A stretch of 64,000 nucleotides of DNA. It comes from CAZGUH01 sp964529005 (lineage in GTDB: Bacteria; Actinomycetota; Acidimicrobiia; Acidimicrobiales; Ilumatobacteraceae). Numbering within the stretch: the stretch's first letter is position 1; each line of letters opens with the position of its first letter. The stretch is taken from positions 12,079 to 76,078 of the forward strand of contig CAZGUH010000015.1 in the NCBI GenBank assembly GCA_964529005.1, written 5' to 3'. The notes under the pieces are model-generated. The model saw only the letters and a list, made by a program, of their open reading frames with translations, did no database searches and was not told where the DNA came from. The position numbers and the translations under genes were made by a program. Positions 35,334-43,064 of the stretch are shown here, piece by piece.

Positions 35334-35782
35334 TGGGTCCTGGACTTGGCGCTGGTGATGTTGTCGGCGAGGGTGCGCAGCAGGTTGGTCGCTTGGTCGA
35401 TCTGGTCGGGGGTCAGATCGCCGACGGTTTCGTCGGCGAGTCCGCGCCAGAGCTGTTTGAGGGGTTTGATCAGCGCGGCGCCGCTCTCGGTGAGCTCGAT
35501 GATGCTGAGTCGGCGGTCGGTCGGTGATGGTCGCCGTCGGACGTGCCCGGCGTCGGCGAGCTTGTTGACCATCAACGTGACGCTGGGCGGTTCGATGCCG
35601 ATCGCGTCTGCGAGCTGCGCCTGGTGCGCGGCGCCGCCGCGGGCGAGTTGCAGCAGCAGCACCTCCTGTCCGGGATGCAGCCCCAGATCCGCAAGTCGTG
35701 AGGCGGCTCGGGCGCGACTTCCCAGCGTGAGCGCTCGGATCGCTCGGTTGAGGTTGTCGGCGCGTTCGAAGCTGATCGCCAC
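35334..35782 (-). CDS. MarR-family transcriptional regulator, 3' end in the gap
   Basis: About 149 codons are visible, close to full length for MarR proteins, but the stop lies in the gap. The winged helix is clear: GLHPGQEVLLLQLARGG, QAQLADAIGIEPPSVTLMVNKLADAGHV (recognition helix) and RRPSPTDRRLSIIELTESG (wing). GTG at 35782 has GGAGA about seven bases upstream. It is divergent from a flavin oxidoreductase and an epimerase, and repeated sites at 35804-35841 lie between them, so it probably represses its own gene and the divergent ones in response to a small aromatic or toxic ligand. Confidence 0.85.
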
Positions 35783-35803
35783 AGGTTGTCTCCTCTTCCT
35801 CAT

Positions 35804-35841
35804 GCGCATAACGTTAGGCGCATAACGTTACGTGGATAACG
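35804..35841. promoter_or_regulatory. repeated palindromic sites, probable MarR operator
   Basis: A 13-base direct repeat, GCGCATAACGTTA, occurs at 35804-35816 and 35818-35830, and a third partial copy, GGATAACG, at 35834-35841. Each full copy holds the palindrome TAACGTTA. The 14-base period puts the sites on nearly the same stretch of helix. They lie in the divergent promoter region between the MarR gene and the LLM oxidoreductase gene. Confidence 0.7.
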
Positions 35842-35915
35842 AATGGTGCTGCGGAGGGTAGCGGCACGAGTCTGCGGTCGCCAGCTGCGGACGACGAACG
35901 GAAGGAGGGACGGGG

Positions 35916-36812
35916 ATGGACATCAGCATCGGTCTTCCGAACACGATCCCCGGTGTGCGTGGAGCCCACCTGCTCGAGTGGGCTCAGCGGGCGGAGCGGG
36001 CCGGTTTCTCGAGCCTGGCATCGATCGGCGCGGTGTCGTATCCGGGGTACGAGGAGCTCACCGTCTTCGCTGCGGCAGGCGCCGTGACCGAGCGGATCCG
36101 GTTCCTGTCGAACACGATGATCGCGCCCGCGCGCAGCCCGGCCGAGCTGGCGAAGCAGGCCGCGACGGTCGACCAACTCACCGGTGGCAGGCTCACCCTC
36201 GGGATCGGACCTGGTTGGCGTGCGGCGGACTACCAGCTCACTGGGCGAGAGTTCCGTCGACGCGGGCAACTGTTCGACGACCAGTTGCGCGCCTTGCGCC
36301 GAGCGTGGGACGGTGAGCCGCTCCTCGAGGGCACGCGCCCCGTCGCTCCGGCGACGGTGCAGCAGCCCGGCATCCCGCTGATCATCGGAGGGACCGCCGA
36401 CGCGTCGATCCGGCGCGTGGTCGAGTTCGGCAGTGGGTGGACAGGAGGCGGCCTGTCACCGGACGACGTCGGCACGATGGTCGACCGGGTCCGGGCGGCC
36501 TGGAGCAGAGCCGGGCGCGAGGGGCGCCCGCGGATCGTGGCGCTCACCTACTTCTCTCTGGGTGACACGGCTGCGGAGTCGCGCAACTACGTCCTCGACT
36601 ACTACGCGCCGCTGGGCGCGGCCACCGCGGAGATGATCTCCGGCAGCGTGCTGCGATCCGGTGAAGCCATCGCCGCCGCCGTCTCCGCGTACGAACACGT
36701 CGGCGTCGACGAACTCGTCCTCGACCCGACCGTCGGTGACCCCAACCAAGTCGACGAGCTCGCCGACGTGGTCTTCGGGGCCCTGCGGCAGGAGGCAGTC
36801 ACGATCGACTGA
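35916..36812 (+). CDS. LLM-class (F420/FMN-dependent) oxidoreductase
   Basis: A 298-residue luciferase-like monooxygenase-fold protein: MDISIGLPNTIPG, LEWAQRAERAGFSSLASIG, a strand with RIRFLSNTMIAPARSPAELAKQAATVDQLTGGRLTLGIGPGW (the signature block, about 62-105) and PLIIGGTADASIRRV near 150. Actinobacterial members mostly use F420H2; FMN use is possible. GGAAGGAGG precedes the ATG. It is 83 bases upstream of the epimerase gene and divergent from a MarR regulator, so the set may act on an incoming aromatic compound or aldehyde. Confidence 0.88.
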   Translation: MDISIGLPNTIPGVRGAHLLEWAQRAERAGFSSLASIGAVSYPGYEELTVFAAAGAVTERIRFLSNTMIAPARSPAELAKQAATVDQLTGGRLTLGIGPGWRAADYQLTGREFRRRGQLFDDQLRALRRAWDGEPLLEGTRPVAPATVQQPGIPLIIGGTADASIRRVVEFGSGWTGGGLSPDDVGTMVDRVRAAWSRAGREGRPRIVALTYFSLGDTAAESRNYVLDYYAPLGAATAEMISGSVLRSGEAIAAAVSAYEHVGVDELVLDPTVGDPNQVDELADVVFGALRQEAVTID

Positions 36813-36895
36813 TCCCCGGGGGAGTGTCCCCGGACAGCCAACACCGGCGCCGGCGCGCTCGCGTCGCTGCCGGCGAACACGAGAAAGGAGTCGTC

Positions 36896-37912
36896 ATGAA
36901 GGTATTCGTTGCTGGAGCCACAGGTGCGGTGGGCGTCCGATTGGTCCCCGAACTCGTCGCCGCGGGACACGACGTCGTTGGCATGACGCGCTCGCCGGTG
37001 AAGAGCGAGATGCTCCGGGCGATGGGCGCCCAACCTGTCGTGGCCGATGCGCTGGATCGCGACGCAGTCGCCCAGGCCGTCGCCGCAGCCGAGCCCGAGG
37101 TGATCGTCCACGAGCTGACCGCCCTGTCGGGCGATCCGGATCTCCGGCACCCCGACCGCTTCGCCGCCCTGACGAACAAGCTGCGCACCGACGGCACAGA
37201 CCACCTGCTGGCAGCAGGGCGGGCCGTCGGCATTCGCCGCTTCGTCGCCCAGAGCGTCGTCGCCATCGGCACGTATGCCCGCACGGGCGGTCCGGTGAAG
37301 ACCGAGGACGAGCCGCGGGACTTCGATCTGCCGGCCAAGGGGCGTTCCATTCCCGATGCCCTCGACTACCTCGAGCACGCAGTAACCGGCATCGTCTGGG
37401 CCGCCGGGATCGTGCTGCGCTACGGATCGCTCTACGGGCCGGGAACCGGCATCAGCGCCGACCACGACGCCGTGCTGACGAAGGCGATCCGCGACCATCG
37501 GTTCCCTCTCATCGGTGACGGCGGCGGCATCTGGTCACACGTGCACATCGAGGACGCGGTCGGCGCCACCGTGGCGTCCGTCGACCGGGGCAGCCCCGGC
37601 ATCTACAACGTCGTCGATGACGAGCCGGCGCCCGTGCGCGAGTGGCTGCCGTTCCTGGCCGAGCAGGTTGGGGCGAAGAAGCCGATGCGGGTGCCCGGCT
37701 TCGTCGCCGGACTCCTCGCTGGCAAGGCCGCGGTGCTCCAGATGACCGAGGTGAGAGGCGGATCCAACGCGAAGGCCAAGCGAGAACTCGGTTGGCAGCT
37801 CCGCTATCCGACCTGGCGCCTCGGCTTCGCCACCGGTCTCGGCGATGACCACGGCAGCGGTCGCGGGCCGAGTCGAGCTCGAGGCCCTTCCCTGCTTTCC
37901 AACACCCGGTGA
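36896..37912 (+). CDS. NAD(P)-dependent epimerase/reductase (extended SDR)
   Basis: A 338-residue extended SDR. The cofactor loop is VAGATGAVGVRLVPEL (GxxGxxG), followed by VVADALD and a substrate region with SVVAIG, LRYGSLYGPGTG, IWSHVHIEDAVGATV and IYNVVDDEP, typical of nucleoside-diphosphate-sugar epimerase-like reductases. The usual YxxxK is not obvious: DYLEHAV sits at its place and lacks the Lys, so activity is uncertain. AAAGGAG precedes the ATG at 36896. It ends 31 bases before the convergent PLD gene. Confidence 0.82.
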   Translation: MKVFVAGATGAVGVRLVPELVAAGHDVVGMTRSPVKSEMLRAMGAQPVVADALDRDAVAQAVAAAEPEVIVHELTALSGDPDLRHPDRFAALTNKLRTDGTDHLLAAGRAVGIRRFVAQSVVAIGTYARTGGPVKTEDEPRDFDLPAKGRSIPDALDYLEHAVTGIVWAAGIVLRYGSLYGPGTGISADHDAVLTKAIRDHRFPLIGDGGGIWSHVHIEDAVGATVASVDRGSPGIYNVVDDEPAPVREWLPFLAEQVGAKKPMRVPGFVAGLLAGKAAVLQMTEVRGGSNAKAKRELGWQLRYPTWRLGFATGLGDDHGSGRGPSRARGPSLLSNTR

Positions 37913-37943
37913 GCGCGAGACCGCACGACCGTCGTGTCGACGG

Positions 37944-39494
37944 CTACCGGCGCTTCGCGCCCTTCCGCCGCCCGTGATCCCTCGTGCGAACGACGATGGC
38001 TCCCGCTGCGTGTTCGTGCTTCAACGCCCGCGCGGCGGCGAGCGCGTCGGGGCTGTCGATCGCGACGACGACCGTGCCGCGGTCGCGGTAGACGACCGGT
38101 CGCCCCGGCTCGGCGACCGTCAGCGGCTTGGCCTTCGGGCCGAGGACCGGTGGCTCGACCGTCCATCGCACACGCAGCGACAGGCACAGCTCGTCGGTCA
38201 GCGTGTCGGCGGGGGCCGGCGGCTCGGGTGCTGCGTGCATGTCGTCGACCGACGACGCGGTCACGCGGCCGAGGTCGACCGTTCGCTCGGTCGCGATCTC
38301 GACGCGAGCCGGCGTGCCCGAGGTGGTGATCACCGACGCGCCCGCGTCGCCGAGCCGCCGGCCGCTGGCGAACTCGTATGGCGCCGACCCGGCCCAGTGG
38401 CGCAGGACGGCGTCGAGCTCGCCGGCCGCGTCGCCGTCGACGACGACACCGACGTCCAACGTCGAATCGGGGCGCGTGACCTCGTCGAAGTTGAGGGTGT
38501 GCACCAGCCCGCCTCCGCCGGACACCGAGATCGCCTTGGCGTGGACGCGCTCGCGGCCGAGCACGGCGCATCCGAACCCACTCATCGCCCGTGCGGCCGC
38601 GACGGCGCTGCGCACCATCGGGTTGACCAGCACCGTGACGTCGACGCCGTCCATCGCCAGCTCGCACAGGCGTTGCGCGACCTGACTGTCCGCAGACCAC
38701 GTGAAGCTGGACGCGATCACCGGGCCGGCCGGATCGGCGAGCAGGTCGAGCGCGGCGGCGGTGATGCCGTCGCCCCATCGTGTCGACGTCGGCACGGTCA
38801 ACGTCTGCCCGGTCGACGTCGGCCCGATGGACGTCTGCACGGCGGTGGAGGACCACTGCACCGTGCCGAGCGGCGCGGTGGCGGCGAGCCGTCCCGGTTC
38901 GATCATCTGGTGCGTTGCGGCTTCCCAGAACGACCACCGGATCGCGGCGGCGAGCGCGGTCGCGGTGTCGCCGCTGACCCGCACGGCGAGCTCGTCGTTC
39001 GAGCGCATCGCGCCGTCGCGCAGGTTCGCGGTGAGAACGAGCCCGGGGCCGCCTGTCGCCGGGTCGGCGAGAGCGAACTTGGCGTGAAAGCCTTCGGCCG
39101 AGCGGACCATCGCCGAGCGCGCCAACCGATCGAGCAGCTCCTGGTGTTCCGACACCGCGTGCCGGTCGTCGTCGGTGAGCGCTCGTCGGGTGGTCTTGAG
39201 CTGCTCCTGCGATGCCGACAGCACATAGGTCCGCACACCGCGTTGCCATGCCCGTTCGATCTCGGCGACGACCGCTTCGGAGCCGATCAGGAACGAGCCG
39301 ATCACGACGGTGCTCTCCGCCGCGCGGATCACCTGACAGACCGCGTCGCCGATCGCCGTGCCGCCTGACGGGATGACCGACGATGACGGCTGCGGACGTG
39401 TCCCGTGCGCCGACCTCCGGTCGAACCACACGTCGTGGAGGACGCGATCGGAGACGTCGACGATCCGTTCGTGCTGTTGGACCCAGCCGTCCAC
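37944..39494 (-). CDS. phospholipase-D-family protein (nuclease-like), two HKD regions
   Basis: A 516-residue two-domain PLD-superfamily protein. The first active-site motif, HAKFALAD (about 136-143), is a full HxKx4D and is followed by LVLTANL. The second, HAKAISVS (about 316-323), keeps His and Lys but has Ser in place of Asp, followed by LVHTLNFDE. The C-terminal 120 residues form an extra alpha/beta domain. There is no signal peptide, so a nucleic-acid phosphodiesterase role is more likely than phospholipid hydrolysis. GTG at 39494 overlaps the upstream stop by one base (TAGTG), coupling it to the winged-helix-like gene and the helicase. It is the last gene of the four-gene locus. Confidence 0.82.
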   Translation of the reverse strand: MDGWVQQHERIVDVSDRVLHDVWFDRRSAHGTRPQPSSSVIPSGGTAIGDAVCQVIRAAESTVVIGSFLIGSEAVVAEIERAWQRGVRTYVLSASQEQLKTTRRALTDDDRHAVSEHQELLDRLARSAMVRSAEGFHAKFALADPATGGPGLVLTANLRDGAMRSNDELAVRVSGDTATALAAAIRWSFWEAATHQMIEPGRLAATAPLGTVQWSSTAVQTSIGPTSTGQTLTVPTSTRWGDGITAAALDLLADPAGPVIASSFTWSADSQVAQRLCELAMDGVDVTVLVNPMVRSAVAAARAMSGFGCAVLGRERVHAKAISVSGGGGLVHTLNFDEVTRPDSTLDVGVVVDGDAAGELDAVLRHWAGSAPYEFASGRRLGDAGASVITTSGTPARVEIATERTVDLGRVTASSVDDMHAAPEPPAPADTLTDELCLSLRVRWTVEPPVLGPKAKPLTVAEPGRPVVYRDRGTVVVAIDSPDALAAARALKHEHAAGAIVVRTRDHGRRKGAKRR

Positions 39495-40561
39495 TACAGC
39501 CCCCAGTCCTCGGCTGCCACCAGATTCCAGTAGGCGGGGATGTTTCCGGCCGCGCGTGCGCGAGCGGCGACGTCGGCCTTCGCCGGCGGTTCGGGGTCCC
39601 ACTCCTCCAGGCCGTCACATGCCGCTCGAACCGTTTCCGCCCACACCTCGCTCGTCTGGAGCCGGTCGGCGAGGCAGACCGCGCGCCGTGCGACCCAGTT
39701 GGCCGCGTCCTTCTCGTCGACCGGTCCGCAGGCCGTCGAGATGCGGAGGTCGTCCACGCGGCCGACGCCGTCGATCTCGGCGTCGCTGGCGGTCACGGTG
39801 AAGCGGCGGGAGAACAGGGTGTCGACCTCGAGGTCCTTCTCGCTGATCCGGAGCTGTCCCGACTCGTCGTCCCACGAGTCCGCCAGATCAGGGTCGACCG
39901 CCGCGAGCACGTCCTCGATCGGGCACGTCACGGCATCTGCCCACCAGCCGTCCGTCCCGAACTCGACCCTGCCGGCGATCGGGCGCCAGGTGACCGTCAT
40001 CGGCGTGGCGCCGAGCACGACGCCGATCGGTTCAGGGTCTGCGTCGATGATCAGTTCGGCGCCACCGCCGGCAGGTTCGACCGTCTCGCCGACCCACGGA
40101 TCCAACGCGAGCGCGGCGTGCTCGATCTCGGCAGGGGTGATGCGGTCATGCTTGGCTGAGCGCAGCCGCTCAGCGGGGACCTCGTCGACCGACACCAGGG
40201 TCTGGGCGATGGCGCCGGCGTGGAGAAGCCGGGCGCGCCACACGCTCTCCTTCGCCACGAGGATCGATCGCTTCCGCAGAGCGTCGACACCGAGTGGGGT
40301 CAACGACCATCGACCGTCGCTCTCGTCGGCGAGGCCCATCCTGCTCAACAGTGCGAGCAGCCGCCGCATCGCCGCCTCGCGACCCGGGCCGAACAGGTGA
40401 GCGCTCAACTCTGCGCTGGTCGGGTCCTCGCCGTGCTCGACGATCGAGTACAGGACGAACAGGAGCGCCTCGCGGTCTTCCGGACGTCGGACGCTTCCGG
40501 CGAACTGCACGTGCCACACGCGTGCGGGTGCGGTGCAGACGCATTCGGCCGCGGCGGTCAT
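39494..40561 (-). CDS. 355-aa protein with N-terminal winged-helix-like domain, helicase partner
   Basis: No family recognised. Residues about 25-95 read as a winged helix (ALLFVLYSIVEHGEDPTSAEL, AMRRLLALLSRMGLADESDG, WSLTPLGVDALRKR). The remaining 250 residues are mixed alpha/beta and acidic, with Trp-rich stretches (DGWWADAV, NIPAYWNLVAAEDWGL at the end). The ATG at 40561 overlaps the helicase stop (ATGA) and its stop overlaps the PLD start by one base. It probably bridges helicase and nuclease or senses DNA ends; this is inference from position only. Confidence 0.72.
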   Translation of the reverse strand: MTAAAECVCTAPARVWHVQFAGSVRRPEDREALLFVLYSIVEHGEDPTSAELSAHLFGPGREAAMRRLLALLSRMGLADESDGRWSLTPLGVDALRKRSILVAKESVWRARLLHAGAIAQTLVSVDEVPAERLRSAKHDRITPAEIEHAALALDPWVGETVEPAGGGAELIIDADPEPIGVVLGATPMTVTWRPIAGRVEFGTDGWWADAVTCPIEDVLAAVDPDLADSWDDESGQLRISEKDLEVDTLFSRRFTVTASDAEIDGVGRVDDLRISTACGPVDEKDAANWVARRAVCLADRLQTSEVWAETVRAACDGLEEWDPEPPAKADVAARARAAGNIPAYWNLVAAEDWGL

Positions 40562-43064
40562 CGACGTTCCCACGTGTGATCGACGGGAACGGTCTGGGCG
40601 ACGGTCGGCAGCGCTCCGCGGCGAGCCCCGGCGATGGCCCGGTGGTCGCCGACGATCACGAGCTGGAACCGGGCTCGTGTCAGCGCCACGTTGATCCGAT
40701 TCGGGCTGGCCGTGAACGCGGTGACCCAGCGCTTTCCGACGGTGAGCAGGATCAGGTCTGCTTCCTGCCCTTGGAACGAGTCGATCGTCCCGAGCGTGAT
40801 CGTGAGCATGCCCTCGCCGAGCTGGAACGTGCGTCGCACCCCCCGTTGACCGCACAGCCGCTGGAGCCGTGCGCGCAGCAGCCGCTCCTGCTGGCGGTAG
40901 AAGCAGACGACGCCGACCGTCCACGCGGCGCCGGACCGCGCCGCCCACTGTGCGAAGGCCTCGATCTCGCGCATCGCTTGGTCCGCCTCGAGCGCTTGGA
41001 GGACTCCGCAGCCTGGCGAGCGTCGCTGCGCACGTCCACCCATGTCACGCGCGCGGAGTACCTGCGATAGTCCCAGGACCGCGCGGTCCGGATGCCAGCG
41101 GGATCCTGGAGCGCCTCGCCCGCATAGAAGAGCTCTCGGGGCAGCCGCGAGATGTCCGGGTGCATCCGATGCTGATGGCGCAGGAGCACGTGACGCTGCC
41201 GGAAGCATACGGGTGGCAGCCCATCGCTCAACGCGGTGGCGGCGTGGTGGCGCGCGCGGTTGGCGCCGCGTTGCAGGCATTCGAGAACCGATGGCAGCGC
41301 CAGCCCCTTCACGCGCTCCATCGCGCGCTCGACGGTATCGGCCAGCGCGTCGCGGTGGTCGGGGTGAAGGCGCGCCAGCTCGTTGTCCAGACGGGTCTGC
41401 TCCTTCTGATCCGAGAGCCGCAACTGGTACAGCGTCGACACGCGCCATCCGGCTTCGTGCGCCCACTCGGCGACGACGTCGGGTTCGGTTCCGTTCCGGG
41501 GGCTGCGAATCGTCCACCCTGTCGGAGCGAACAGCTCCGCGCTCTTGAGCTCGGCGGCGGACGTCACGAGCACCAGCCCGCCGGTGGAGTGCGCGTCGCG
41601 GAGATCGTGCCCTGTGTGGATCGGCAGCCCGACCAGCCGTGCGCGCGACTCGTACTCCTGCCACCATTCGCCGCCCGCATCGTCGACGACTGCGATCCCG
41701 CGCATCGCCACGGTGCCCGAGCCTGTTCGGCTCGGCAGGGGGTCGTGCCGGAACAGCCGGAGCAGGTCGAGCCCGATCTGGGCCTGGAGCTCGTGGCCGG
41801 CCATCGCCTGCGCGAGCGCTGCCGCCGGCCCCTTGTCGTCAGTCGGCGACAGCTGCCGGTAGTCGCCGACGAGCACCCACCGCTTGGCGAGCACCGCCGG
41901 GACCAACATCTCCTGGAACGTCGTCTTGCTCGCTTCGTCGATGATCAAGACGTCGAACAGCCGGTCCTCGGACAGCGCGTCACGGGACTCTTTGATGTCC
42001 GGGTGCTGGAGGATGCCGATCGTCGTGCCGCAGACGACGTTGGCGGTGTCGAGCACGAGCCGTGTGACGGCGTCGCCGCCGTCGCGGCGAAGCATCTCGG
42101 CCAACGCGTCCTGGGCGAACGAGGGGGCGTCCGTGCGCTCCAGATGCGCCAGCAGGCGCGCCCGCTCCGTCGCCGCGCGGTCCTCGAGCCGGAGGTGGTG
42201 GACCGACTCGGAGCACCTGCTGCGATCGCCGATGCGCACGGCGATCACCCCCAGCTCGTCGGCGCGCGTGTCGAGCCGCTCCAACACGTTGTCGACGGCG
42301 ACGTGGGTGGACGCGCACAGCAACACGCGACGGCCGTCGCGCACGAGCTGGGTGATCAACTCGCAGATCGCCGTCGTCTTGCCCGAACCGGGCGGCCCCT
42401 CCAGCATCGCGAAGTCGGGCGAGCGCAGCCCGAGCGCCACGAACCGGCGCTGGTCGTCGGCGCCCGGCCGGTCCGCATCCGTGAGGAAGGCCCACGGGAG
42501 GTCGTCCCACGGCTCCCGAAGCACGGGGGGCCAGAGGTCGTCGTCACGGTCGTCGAGCAGCCGGTGGAGCGGCGCATGGGAAGGGAGCGGCGCGTTCTGG
42601 AGTTGGCGCACCGCCTGGATCTGGCGTTCCAACACGTAGGTGTTCGGACGGGCGCAGATCCGCGCGGTCGACGGAGAGCGCTCCAGATGGAGACAACCGA
42701 GCTTCGGATCGCGGTCGAGAACCCGAATCCTGTTGCCGTACGGCCATGGATCGGCCGGATCGTCCGGCTCGTCGTAGACGACCCGGAGGGTGTCGGTCAT
42801 GAACTCCTCGACGACGTCCGACTCGTCGTCGGGCGCATCGGCATCGACGATCTCGACCCACAACGGTTCGTTCGGCCGTTGCGGGCGTCGCTCGTCGACG
42901 GGCCGCCACACCGCCCGCGGCGCGCGATCGGGGTGCGACACGTACCGCTTGACGGTGGTCAGAAAGCTGTGCAGATCGGTGAAGCGGTCGTCGGTGTTGC
43001 GCATCACCCGCTGCGCGTCCGCGCCGTAGATGGACTCATACCGAAGCCGCGTCGCGGAGGTCAC
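40558..43064 (-). CDS. UPF1-like superfamily 1 helicase, frameshifted in this assembly
   Basis: About 835 residues when both frames are joined. From GTG 43064 the first frame holds Walker A GPPGSGKTTA (about 223), the Ia region STHVAVDNVL, motif II IIDEASKT (about 373), motif III GDYRQLSP (about 401) and motif IV RHQHRMHPDISRLP (about 625). After VTWVDV (about 675) it turns into Arg/Ser-rich nonsense and stops at 40752. The expected motifs V and VI, GTIDSFQGQEADLILL and RINVALTRARFQLVIVGD, are in the frame that ends at 40558. A one-base shift between about 40985 and 41025 reconciles them. It may be a sequencing error, a true mutation or recoding. The GTG overlaps the repeat-protein stop (GTGA). 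Confidence 0.82.

Noticed and set aside
40985..41025. Programmed -1 frameshift in the helicase gene
   Set aside because: No slippery heptamer or clear downstream structure could be seen; a deletion is simpler.
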